Source of the DNA: an uncultured Collinsella sp.
GTDB lineage: Bacteria > Actinomycetota > Coriobacteriia > Coriobacteriales > Coriobacteriaceae
DNA length: 24,583 nt
Assembly (NCBI GenBank): GCA_958348225.1
Contig: CATVYG010000036.1
Location: 1-24,583 of the forward strand
Reading direction: 5' to 3'
Made by a program: the position numbers and the translations under genes. How positions within the stretch are numbered: position 1 is the first letter of the stretch; each line of letters opens with the position of its first letter. Below the pieces are notes generated by a model that was not told the origin of the DNA, searched no databases, and saw only the letters and a list, made by a program, of their open reading frames with translations. Of the stretch, positions 1 to 6,830 are shown piece after piece.

Positions 1-45
1 CGTCATTTTTGGCAGATGGTAGCTGACGGAGAATTTTGGCATTCC

Positions 46-111
46 GTCTCTCTAAAACAAGGCGCTTATCTCTCTAACTTTAGAGAGATAAGCGCCTTGT
101 TTTAGAGAGAC
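46..111. repeat. Perfect 32-bp inverted repeat with 2-nt loop
   Basis: Bases 46-77 are exactly complementary to bases 80-111, leaving only two bases (78-79) between the arms. Each arm begins and ends with the 9-mer TCTCTCTAA or its complement, so the palindrome is built from four copies of TTAGAGAGA: at 47-55 and 69-77 in one orientation, and at 80-88 and 102-110 in the other. As RNA this would be a very long stable hairpin. As DNA it is a symmetric array of four binding-site-like motifs with 22-bp spacing within each arm. No U-tract follows, so a plain terminator is less likely. Confidence 0.9.
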
Positions 112-216
112 ATTAAGAGAGATGTATCGAATTCGCTGCTAGATTGCCTAATGCTATCTCTCTAACCAACCTTCTCTTTAGAGAGACATTTAGAGAGATG
201 AGCGCGACCTCTCTAA
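102..216. promoter_or_regulatory. Cluster of TTAGAGAGA motifs (possible operator array)
   Basis: Beyond the palindrome the same motif recurs at 113-122 (one inserted A), 157-165 (reverse), 178-186, 190-198 and 208-216 (reverse, one mismatch). Two near-identical blocks, around 101-124 and 177-200, each pair two motifs 12 bp apart and joined by CAT. Regular spacing close to one or two helical turns suggests a protein-binding array. Which gene it controls and which regulator binds it are unknown; the function is inference. Confidence 0.5.
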
Positions 217-289
217 TCAAGGGCTCCACTCTTTAAGGTGCACACTTCCTAACCGTGCCCTAAGTTGCGGTGAAATAACTCACGATTAG

Positions 290-326
290 CCTGCCAAAAA
301 GGGATAGGTTTATTTTGGCAGGTTTT
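290..326 (+). terminator. Hairpin with T-tail, plus-strand terminator candidate
   Basis: CCTGCCAAAA (290-299) pairs with TTTTGGCAGG (313-322), a 10-bp stem with a 13-base loop, followed by TTTT at 323-326. It is oriented for a plus-strand transcript, yet no plus-strand gene is visible to its left in the window. Confidence 0.4.
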
Positions 327-345
327 ATCTGGGGAAACGCAAACA

Positions 346-376
346 GGGCCGCGACACCTATATGGCGTCGCGGCCC
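346..376 (-). terminator. Terminator of the PTS sugar operon
   Basis: GGGCCGCGAC (346-355) pairs with GTCGCGGCCC (367-376). On the minus strand the stem lies about 44 bases past the stop of the EIIA gene and is followed by a moderate T-rich run. A TTTT also follows on the plus strand, so it may act in both directions. Confidence 0.6.
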
Positions 377-419
377 TTTTCCTTGGAGAAGGATCGATTG
401 ATTGAACGGGATGACCGTT

Positions 420-872
420 CTAGTCTTCGAGTCCGCTATTGATGAGCTCCGCAATCTCAACGGGATCGGTGCTCGCGCGCACCTTGTCGCGGAAGCCGGC
501 GTCCATCAGCATTACGGCAGCCTTGGAGAGCAGGCGCAGATGCGTGGTTCCAGCCTCGCCGGCAGGCACGTACAGCGCGAGCGCAACATCGACGGGCACC
601 CCATCGAAGCTCGGCCATTCAACGGGCTCGGTCAGTTTAAGCACGGCAACGCCCGGCGTGTGGATCGCGTCGCTTTTGGCATGCGGAACGGCAAAACCGG
701 CGACAAGGCCGGTCTCGGCCTCGTTCTCGCGAGCAATGAAGGCGGCCTCTACGGCAGATGCGTCATCGGCAAAGCCGAGCTCGATGGCCTGCTCGGACAA
801 ATAATGTAGGGCGTCCTCGCGCGAGGCGGCGGTATACCCGATTGTCACTTGGTTGGCAGATACAAATCCCAT
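420..872 (-). CDS. PTS fructose-family EIIA component
   Basis: This 150-residue protein is a stand-alone PTS EIIA domain of the fructose/mannitol class. It takes phosphate from HPr and passes it to the EIIB domain encoded 4 kb upstream in the same operon. The phosphorylated histidine is His64 in the motif AVPHAKSDAIHTPGVAVLK, matching the family GxxVPH pattern, and the length is typical of a single domain. It starts 11 bases after the transketolase C-subunit gene with a strong AAGGAAGG ribosome site. It is the last gene of the operon and is followed by a hairpin at 346-376. Placing EIIA last, well away from its EIIBC partner, is slightly unusual. No HPr or EI gene is present here. The family is clear; the transported sugar is not. 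Confidence 0.93.
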   Translation of the reverse strand: MGFVSANQVTIGYTAASREDALHYLSEQAIELGFADDASAVEAAFIARENEAETGLVAGFAVPHAKSDAIHTPGVAVLKLTEPVEWPSFDGVPVDVALALYVPAGEAGTTHLRLLSKAAVMLMDAGFRDKVRASTDPVEIAELINSGLED

Positions 873-883
873 GGAAACCTTCC

Positions 884-1822
884 TTACAACACGGACCTGA
901 CCGCAGCTTCGATGCCGTCGGCGTCCAAACCGTACTTGTGCAGCAAATCGACCGCAGGGCCGGACTCGCCATACACATCGCGCACGCCGACGCGACGCAT
1001 CGGCACCGGATGCTGCTCCGCGAGCACCGAGGCCACGGCCTCGCCAAGACCACCGATAATCGAATGCTCCTCGGCAGTGACCACACGACCGGTCTTCTTG
1101 GCGCTGGCAACCACCAGGCGCTCATCAAGCGGCTTGATCGTGTGCATATTGATGACCTCGGCATCGATACCATCGGCAGCGAGCGCCTCGGCAGCCTCAA
1201 GCGCCTCGGCGACCATAAGGCCACAAGCGATGATGGTCACATCGGACCCCTCGCGCACGACCACGCCGCGACCAATCTTGAACTCATAGTCCTCGTGATC
1301 GTTAATGACCGGCGTTGCCAGGCGTCCGAAGCGCATGTAGACCGGTCCCTCAAACTCATAGGCGGCGCGCACGCAAGCGCGAGCCTCGATGTCATCGGCG
1401 GGAACGATTACCGTCATACCCGGGATCGTGCGCATGAGCGCGATGTCCTCGCAGCACTGATGCGTGGCGCCGTCTTCACCGACCGAGATACCCGCATGCG
1501 TGGCACCGATTTTGACGTTGAGGTGCGGATAGCCAATGGAATTACGCACTTGTTCGTACGCGCGGCCGGCGGCGAACATGGCAAAGGTGCTCGCAAAGGC
1601 GACGTGGCCCGTGGTCGCAATGCCGGCGGCGAGCCCCATCAAGTTGCTCTCGGCAATGCCGGCATCGTAGAAGCGCTCAGGGTGCGCAGCCTTAAACTTA
1701 CCCGTCTGCGTAGCGGCAGCCAGGTCGGCATCGAGCACTACAAAGTCATCGTGCTCATTGCCCAGCTCGACGAGCGCCTCGCCGTAGCTTACGCGCGTGG
1801 CGACTTTTTTGACCTCTGCCAT
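884..1822 (-). CDS. Transketolase, C-terminal subunit
   Basis: This 312-residue protein is the pyrimidine-binding plus C-terminal half of a split transketolase. It pairs with the neighbouring N-terminal subunit to transfer two-carbon units between ketose and aldose phosphates using thiamine diphosphate. Visible landmarks are the catalytic glutamate region GIAESN (Glu58), the aromatic stretch ASTFAMFAAGRAYEQVR (about 78-93), GEDGATHQ (115-122) and a C-terminal transketolase fold from about 185. Its ATG shares one base with the TAA stop of the N-subunit gene (TAATG), which implies translational coupling and balanced synthesis of the two halves. Split transketolases are common in anaerobic bacteria and archaea. 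A 1-deoxyxylulose-5-phosphate synthase is unlikely because that enzyme is a single chain. Confidence 0.95.
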   Translation of the reverse strand: MAEVKKVATRVSYGEALVELGNEHDDFVVLDADLAAATQTGKFKAAHPERFYDAGIAESNLMGLAAGIATTGHVAFASTFAMFAAGRAYEQVRNSIGYPHLNVKIGATHAGISVGEDGATHQCCEDIALMRTIPGMTVIVPADDIEARACVRAAYEFEGPVYMRFGRLATPVINDHEDYEFKIGRGVVVREGSDVTIIACGLMVAEALEAAEALAADGIDAEVINMHTIKPLDERLVVASAKKTGRVVTAEEHSIIGGLGEAVASVLAEQHPVPMRRVGVRDVYGESGPAVDLLHKYGLDADGIEAAVRSVL

Positions 1823-2652
1823 TAGAGCTCCTCTCCTGCTGCCGCAAGCTCGGCCATGGCCTGCTCAAACTGCTCATCGTTGGGCGCCTTGCCATGCCAG
1901 CCAACCTGGTTCTCCATAAAGGAGACGCCTTTGCCCTTCACCGTCTCGGCGATGATAGCGACGGGCACGCCGGTCACCTCACGAGCCTCGGCGAAAGCCG
2001 CCTCAATCTGTGTCATGTCGTTGCCATCGGCTAGCTCGATCACATGCCACTTAAAGGCGCGGAACTTGTCAGCGAGCGGCATGGCCGAGTTGACCTCATC
2101 GATCGTGCCGTCAATCTGCAAGCCGTTGTGGTCGACGACGGCAACAAGATTGTCGAGCGCATGGTTGCCGGCAAACATGGCCGCCTCCCACACCTGGCCC
2201 TCCTCGCACTCGCCGTCGCCCAGCAACGTGTAGACGCGGTAGCTGTCACCCCAGTGCTTTGCGGCGAGTGCCATTCCAACCGCGGCGGAGATACCCTGAC
2301 CGAGCGATCCGGTGGACATATCGATGCCCGGGGTGTCGTTCATGTTGGGATGGCCCTGCAGTCGGCTGCCAATATGGCGGAGCGTCTCGAGCTCTTCGAC
2401 GGGAAAATAGCCGCGATTTGCCAACACCGAATACAGGCCCGGCGCCGCGTGACCCTTGGAGAGCACAAAGCGATCGCGATCGGCCTTGTGAGGGTCAGCA
2501 GGATCGATATTCATTTCCTCAAAGTACAGATACGTCATGATGTCGGCAGCACCGAGCGATCCACCCGGATGTCCCGACTTGGCCGCGTGAACCGCAGTCA
2601 CGACACCCTTCCTGACCTCATTGGCGACCTTCGCCAGCTCCTGGTTGGTCAT
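1822..2652 (-). CDS. Transketolase, N-terminal (TPP-binding) subunit
   Basis: This 276-residue protein is the thiamine-diphosphate-binding half of a split transketolase. It shows SGHPGG (26-31), SKGHAAP (65-71), GSLGQG (115-120) and the TPP and metal motif GDGECEEGQVWEA (145-157) ending in a conserved Asn at 176. I start it at 2652, where a GAGAGG site precedes MTNQELAK. A longer frame begins at 2712 but adds an unconserved leader. It forms the enzyme with the overlapping downstream gene. With the transaldolase just upstream it supplies the core of the non-oxidative pentose phosphate pathway, here tied to a PTS operon. Confidence 0.95.
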   Translation of the reverse strand: MTNQELAKVANEVRKGVVTAVHAAKSGHPGGSLGAADIMTYLYFEEMNIDPADPHKADRDRFVLSKGHAAPGLYSVLANRGYFPVEELETLRHIGSRLQGHPNMNDTPGIDMSTGSLGQGISAAVGMALAAKHWGDSYRVYTLLGDGECEEGQVWEAAMFAGNHALDNLVAVVDHNGLQIDGTIDEVNSAMPLADKFRAFKWHVIELADGNDMTQIEAAFAEAREVTGVPVAIIAETVKGKGVSFMENQVGWHGKAPNDEQFEQAMAELAAAGEEL

Positions 2653-2675
2653 ACGAATTCCTCTCTTGAGAACAA

Positions 2676-2704
2676 CCCCGGCACCGGATGACGCGATGCC
2701 GGGG
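2676..2704 (-). other. Hairpin between transaldolase and transketolase genes
   Basis: CCCCGGCA (2676-2683) pairs with TGCCGGGG (2697-2704). It lies in the 63-base gap between the two genes. There is no clear T-run on the minus strand, so it may set mRNA processing or partial attenuation rather than full termination. Confidence 0.45.
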
Positions 2705-2715
2705 CAATCCACTCG

Positions 2716-3399
2716 TTAAGCCTGAGCGACGACCTTCTGCCAATCAGCCTCAAAAGAGGCAAGGCCCTGGTCGGTCAGCGGGTGATGCAAGCATTTCTTA
2801 AGAGCGGCCATGGGGACGGTCGCAATGTCGGCACCAAGCAGCGCCGCCTGGGTCACATGGTTGGGCGTGCGGACCGAAGCGGTGATGATCTCAACGGTGT
2901 CGTCGACGTTCTTGCCGGTCCAGTCATAGTTCTTGATGCAAGTCACAACATTGTCGAGCTGCGAGATACCGTCCTCGGCGATGTCATCGAAGCGCCCCAC
3001 AAACGGGCTGATGTAGCGAGCACCGGCATTGGCGGCCATAAGGGCCTGCGTCGGCGAGAAGACGAGCGTCATGTTGACGCGCACGCCAGCATCGGCCAGC
3101 GCACGGCAGGCGGCAAGGCCGGCCTCGCACACGGGAAGCTTGACCACGATGTTGGGGGCGAGGGCGGCAAGGCGCTTGCCCTCCTCGATCATACCCTCGG
3201 CAGTGGTAGCGGTAGACTCGGCGGAAACGGGCAGGCCCTCGCAGAGCTCGGCAATCTTGAGCATATGCGGCTCAAAGTCGGCAAGCTTGCCGCCGGTCTT
3301 GGCGTACAGGGACGGGTTGGTGGTAACACCGGCCAGGCAGCCCCAGCTCTTGGCCTCGGCAATCTCGTCCAGATTGGCGGTATCGATAAAGAACTTCAT
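2716..3399 (-). CDS. Small transaldolase (TalC/FSA-like family)
   Basis: This 227-residue protein belongs to the short transaldolase family that includes bacterial TalC and fructose-6-phosphate aldolase. It moves dihydroxyacetone units between sugar phosphates through a Schiff base. The catalytic lysine is Lys87 in IVVKLPV. Two residues separate true transaldolases from the aldolase FSA: the Gln59 position of FSA is Glu61 here (SAEST), and its Tyr131 position is Phe133 (SPFVGRF). Both point to transaldolase. I start it at 3399 (MKFFIDTANLDE), behind a GAAGGGG site; an upstream ATG at 3414 has no good site. It lies between the GatZ-like gene and the split transketolase. Assigning transaldolase over aldolase rests on these two residues and on the transketolase neighbours. 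Confidence 0.92.
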   Translation of the reverse strand: MKFFIDTANLDEIAEAKSWGCLAGVTTNPSLYAKTGGKLADFEPHMLKIAELCEGLPVSAESTATTAEGMIEEGKRLAALAPNIVVKLPVCEAGLAACRALADAGVRVNMTLVFSPTQALMAANAGARYISPFVGRFDDIAEDGISQLDNVVTCIKNYDWTGKNVDDTVEIITASVRTPNHVTQAALLGADIATVPMAALKKCLHHPLTDQGLASFEADWQKVVAQA

Positions 3400-3435
3400 G
3401 GTGAACCCCTTCAAAGGAAGCTAAAACTCAAAAGA

Positions 3436-3504
3436 ATGGGACAAAGGAACTGCCCCTTTGTCCCATGTGCCGGGCCTGCAGCTGGGACATGCCCCAGGCC
3501 CGGC
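3436..3504 (-). repeat. Two tandem hairpins with GGGACAAAGG core
   Basis: Bases 3436-3447 pair perfectly with 3455-3466 (12 bp, 7-base loop) and bases 3469-3478 with 3495-3504 (10 bp). The first stem carries GGGACAAAGG. On the minus strand this stem is followed by a T-rich stretch (TCTTTTGAGTTTT), so it may attenuate transcription between the GatZ-like gene and the transaldolase. Its core resembles short palindromic repeats elsewhere in the window, so it could also be a mobile REP-type sequence. Confidence 0.65.
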
Positions 3505-3523
3505 GTCGCGTAGGAAAAGCTAC

Positions 3524-4798
3524 TTACTCGGCAAGAGCGGCCTCGATGCGGCTCGTGACGCCCTTGAGGTTAAGACCGACGACGTACTGCTTGATCGGGC
3601 GCTTGATGTGCTCGATCACAAAGCGCTTGCCGTCGATGTCTTGGGCAGCGAGGTTGCGATAGAGCTTCTCGACCTGCTCCTTGACCTCGGGATCGTTGAA
3701 CGCATAGTGGCCGGAGACATCCAGGATCTTCAGGCTGAGCTCATCGTCGGCAAGGATGTCATCGACCTGCAGGTTGACGTCGTCGCCAGTCATCCACTTG
3801 CGCCAGCGCTCGGTCTTGATAGCCTTGACCAGCAGCGTGTGATACAGGTCGGAGGGGTCATCGCACAGACCGTTGTCGACCAGGATCTGCTCGGTGGCGC
3901 AGAGCTTGAGGTAGGCGCGGGTCTCCTCGGTGCCATACTGCGGAGCGACGTTGGAGGCGGTCACGTGTGCCGGGATGTGCTCGAGCAGCGTCGCGTCGTC
4001 CAGATAGTCGGCGTTGTGCTCCTTCAGGCCCACGCCATAGCGCTTGGCCATATCGGCAAGCTCGCGGGCGTTCTTGAAGTTGTAGTGACCGACCTGCTCC
4101 GTCCAGCGGGTAAGGGTGCCGGTCTGGCCGACGATAAAGGTGGGCATGGGGCAGCCGCGCTTCTCGAGCTCGGGCTGCAGCTGAGAAATGAACTCCTCGT
4201 ACTTATCGGTAGAGGTCAAGCCGCCATTGGTCTCCTCGGTACCGACCTCATAGGCGACCTCGGGCAGGTTATGCTCGCGACGGTACTGCTCAAGGTAGTC
4301 GATAAGATCGATCGTGCGGCGAAGCACCACGTCGAGCGGAATAACCTTGCCGATCTGATAGGGATCCTTGGTGGGGTCGACCATCAGCAGGTCAAAGCCT
4401 GCCTCCATGTCGGCGACGAAGGACTTGCGGGCGAGCTCCATGGCCTCGTCCTCGGGCAGGTGAGCGTTACGCTCCTCGTCGCGCTGCCACGGACCGCCGT
4501 GATCTCGGCACAGGTAGTACGGACCGGTGTAACCCACCTCGTCGGCGACCTTCTTGATGTCGGCGGCAAAGCGCGTCTGGTCCCAACCGTTGACGTAGCC
4601 GGCGCCCATCTCGTCCATATCGACCTGGTTGCGGCTGGCGATAAACATGGGCGGGAAATCCTCGTCCTTGGCAAGCTCGAACACGGCCTGAATCAGGTTG
4701 GGGCTCATGGGGCCAATGCCGACCATGGTTGCGTGATCGCCGCTATCCTGCAGTTTGAGCATGCCCTGAACGGCCTGGCGGATGGTGAGGTTGGACAT
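3524..4798 (-). CDS. GatZ/KbaZ-family protein (tagatose-bisphosphate aldolase non-catalytic subunit-like)
   Basis: This 424-residue protein matches the GatZ/KbaZ/AgaZ family by conserved blocks: SRNQVD (55-60), RDHGGPW (98-104), EVGTEE (184-189) and KEHNADYL (259-266). In enteric bacteria such proteins stabilise the class II tagatose-1,6-bisphosphate aldolase GatY/KbaY. No GatY/KbaY partner is encoded in this window, so the protein probably acts alone. From memory, some stand-alone members have been reported to interconvert fructose 6-phosphate and tagatose 6-phosphate at C4, which would fit a PTS operon feeding transaldolase and transketolase. That is inference. The start at 4798 has a GAGAAGGAG site. 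It is flanked on both sides by inverted repeats (3436-3504 and 4868-4928), which may set its expression relative to its neighbours. Confidence 0.85.
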   Translation of the reverse strand: MSNLTIRQAVQGMLKLQDSGDHATMVGIGPMSPNLIQAVFELAKDEDFPPMFIASRNQVDMDEMGAGYVNGWDQTRFAADIKKVADEVGYTGPYYLCRDHGGPWQRDEERNAHLPEDEAMELARKSFVADMEAGFDLLMVDPTKDPYQIGKVIPLDVVLRRTIDLIDYLEQYRREHNLPEVAYEVGTEETNGGLTSTDKYEEFISQLQPELEKRGCPMPTFIVGQTGTLTRWTEQVGHYNFKNARELADMAKRYGVGLKEHNADYLDDATLLEHIPAHVTASNVAPQYGTEETRAYLKLCATEQILVDNGLCDDPSDLYHTLLVKAIKTERWRKWMTGDDVNLQVDDILADDELSLKILDVSGHYAFNDPEVKEQVEKLYRNLAAQDIDGKRFVIEHIKRPIKQYVVGLNLKGVTSRIEAALAE

Positions 4799-4867
4799 TT
4801 TGTTCTCCTTCTCCAGAGGATTTTTGACAAAAGTTCCCTGGGACCCAGATGTGGGCCCTATCAGTAC

Positions 4868-4928
4868 GGATGGATTTTGTTGTGTAGGGGCGGTTGTGCG
4901 GAGTCAAATCCATCCCTCCGCACAACCG
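4868..4928 (-). promoter_or_regulatory. Interlocked inverted repeats between EIIBC and GatZ-like genes
   Basis: Two inverted repeats overlap. Bases 4891-4903 pair with 4916-4928 (13 bp). Bases 4868-4877 pair with 4906-4915 (10 bp), the latter lying exactly in the loop of the first stem. The RNA can therefore fold as one hairpin or the other, or as an H-type pseudoknot. The element sits in the 144-base gap inside the operon, transcribed right to left. An attenuator, an RNA-processing site or a REP-type repeat are all possible. There is no long T-run directly after it. Confidence 0.6.
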
Positions 4929-4942
4929 GAGTCCTTAAAGGT

Positions 4943-6415
4943 TTACTTGGCCTGCTTGTCGAGCGTGGGCTTCATGGCAATCAGGATTGCAGCGGCGACC
5001 ACGGCGCCAATCACGATGTCCAGGCAGAACAGCGCGACGTTGTTGGTGGCAAGGGCGACGATAAAGCCACCGTGCGGGACGTAGCAGTCGATACCCTGGA
5101 AGGCGGCGAGCGCCGCGCCCACGGCAGAGCCGATGCAGATGCCGGGCAGGGTGTGGCCAAGGTCCTTGACCGCGAAGGGGATAGCGCCCTCGGTAATGCC
5201 GATGCAGCCCATGAACAGTGCGGAGATACCCATCTGGCGATCGGCGTCATCGAACTTGTTCTTGGCGATGAGCGCAGCAAGGCCGCAGGCAATCGGGGGA
5301 ATGGCGACGGCGACGCGGAACATGCCGTTGGGGCCATAGATGCCGGAGGCCATGATGGCCATGGTAAAGGTCGAAGCGGTCTTGTTGATGGGGCCGCCCA
5401 TATCGAAGGCAGTCATAACGCCAATGACCAGACCCAGGACAACTGCGGAACCGCCCTGCAGGCTGCCGAGCACGCCGGTGAGCCAGTCCATCACAAAGCC
5501 AAGCGGCGTGGCCAGGATGTAGATATAGGCCATGCCCAGGACAAGCGAGGTCAGAATCGGGATGATCAGGATGGGCATGATGGTCTGGATGGTGTTGTTG
5601 ACCTTCCAGGTCTTCATCCAGCGGACAAAGTAGCCGCAGATGACCGCCATGATCATGGCGCCCAAGAAGCCGGTCGAAACGCTGTTGCCGTTAGGGGTAA
5701 CGACTGCGTTGTTGACCAGGTAGCCCAGGACAAAACCGGGGGCGAGCGCGGGCTTGCCAGCCATCGAGTAGGCGATGTATGCCGCAAGCACCGGGATCAT
5801 CATGGAGATGCCGGCCATGCCGATGGTGTTAAGACTCACCATCAGCGGGTTCGTAACCTCCATGCCGTTGGCGCCGGCGGTACCGGATGCCAGCGAGAAG
5901 GCGAGGAACACGCCGCCGATAACGACGATGGGGATAAAATAGGAAACGCCGGTATTGAATGCATTGAGCAGCGTCTTACCCGGATCGGCAAAGATAGACT
6001 GCTTGGACGCCGGTGTCGGGGCCTGCGGGGCAGCGGAGACGGCCTTCTTCTCTGCCTTGGCCTCGGCCTTGGGCGCGTCAACGGTACCGCCCGTCGCCTT
6101 GATAATCTCAACAGCCTGGTCGATGATCTTGACCGGATCGGCGATCACATCGGAAGTACCGACCTTGAGGAACTTGCCCTCGGCCATCTTCTGCTCAAAA
6201 CGGTCCTCGTTCTCGACACCCACGTCGACGGACTCCAGGACCAGGTCGGCGGAGTCCACGTCTTCCTGCGTGAGCTCATTCTCGATACCCAGGCCACCCT
6301 GAGCCTCGACCTTGCACTCGATGCCACGGGCGGCGCATTCATCCTGAATCGCCTTCTGGGCCATATACGTGTGGGCGATACCCACAGTACAGGCGGCAAC
6401 GCCTACGATCTTCAT
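4943..6415 (-). CDS. PTS fructose-family EIIBC permease
   Basis: This 490-residue membrane protein imports and phosphorylates a sugar, probably a ketose. The N-terminal EIIB domain (1 to about 105) has the phosphorylated Cys9 in VAACTVGIAHTYMA. An Ala/Lys/Pro-rich linker spans about 112-140. The EIIC domain (about 145-485) has many hydrophobic helices and the family motifs GGPINKTAS (340-348), ITEGAIPF (407-414) and CYVPHGG (444-450). I start it at 6415 (MKIVGVAACT), behind GAGGGAAG; an in-frame ATG at 6517 would add an unrelated leader. It is the first gene of the operon, and its EIIA is the last. The lack of a fused EIIA and the absence of a fruK-type kinase nearby argue against a simple fructose 1-phosphate pathway. 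The substrate is unknown. Confidence 0.93.
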   Translation of the reverse strand: MKIVGVAACTVGIAHTYMAQKAIQDECAARGIECKVEAQGGLGIENELTQEDVDSADLVLESVDVGVENEDRFEQKMAEGKFLKVGTSDVIADPVKIIDQAVEIIKATGGTVDAPKAEAKAEKKAVSAAPQAPTPASKQSIFADPGKTLLNAFNTGVSYFIPIVVIGGVFLAFSLASGTAGANGMEVTNPLMVSLNTIGMAGISMMIPVLAAYIAYSMAGKPALAPGFVLGYLVNNAVVTPNGNSVSTGFLGAMIMAVICGYFVRWMKTWKVNNTIQTIMPILIIPILTSLVLGMAYIYILATPLGFVMDWLTGVLGSLQGGSAVVLGLVIGVMTAFDMGGPINKTASTFTMAIMASGIYGPNGMFRVAVAIPPIACGLAALIAKNKFDDADRQMGISALFMGCIGITEGAIPFAVKDLGHTLPGICIGSAVGAALAAFQGIDCYVPHGGFIVALATNNVALFCLDIVIGAVVAAAILIAMKPTLDKQAK

Positions 6416-6830
6416 TGCTTCCCTCTTTTCATAGAGTTGCGTGCGCAAGACACCGTTTGCGGAGGCCTCCGGAGCATCCCCTGCCGTTTGGACTTGCTGT
6501 CTTTTCGACAAGAACAATATAGGTGCTCGTTTTTCTTAATGCCAGCTTATTTCGGTAAACGCGCAGGTCAGAGCGTTGGTTATGCGATTTAGTTATGCGT
6601 TTAACCAAAAATGAATCCTGCGATTTTGCCCTCGATTTCAAAAGTCAAGAAGTATTTGATTTTCTCGGTAGACGGCAGATGCGCATGCCGGTCACAAATT
6701 TCGACCCCACCCGTATGCCGCATTTGTTGCATACTCATATGAAAGGAAAAAGCCGCTCACCGAAGCGTATCCTTCACCAAGACTCAAAGTCATCATGTTG
6801 GAAAATGCTCATCTGTCGGAAGGAGTCGCT
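6416..6830. promoter_or_regulatory. Divergent control region between sugar operon and LacI-type regulator
   Basis: No gene is seen in these 415 bases. They must hold the promoters of both the leftward PTS operon and the rightward regulator gene. On the minus strand a TATATT (6516-6521) with CTGGCA about 18 bases upstream is a plausible promoter, leaving a leader of about 95 bases. Two dyads are candidate regulator sites: TTGGTTA/TAACCAA (6576-6582 and 6602-6608), which encloses two copies of GTTATGCG, and GTATGC/GCATAC (6713-6718 and 6729-6734). Control by the adjacent LacI-type protein is inferred from position. Confidence 0.55.

Larger units (their letters stand above)
1..419. other. Gene-free region with repeated motifs and two hairpins
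   Basis: I find no convincing coding sequence in these 419 bases. Bases 46-216 carry nine copies or near-copies of the motif TTAGAGAGA (or its complement), including a perfect long inverted repeat, listed separately. Bases 290-326 and 346-376 hold two hairpins that look like transcription terminators. The gene belonging to the left part lies outside the window, so it is unclear whether the motif cluster is a promoter region for a leftward gene or an isolated element. Confidence 0.6.

Noticed and set aside
758..1825. Plus-strand open frame opposite the transketolase C-subunit
   Set aside because: The minus strand encodes a clear transketolase subunit with coupled start and stop. The plus-strand product is Arg/His-rich with no family features.
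3458..6592. Very long open frame (about 1,044 codons) on the plus strand
   Set aside because: It runs opposite the well-supported GatZ-like and EIIBC genes. Its product is rich in His, Gly, Asp, Val and Leu without known motifs, and it is a typical antisense frame in high-GC DNA.
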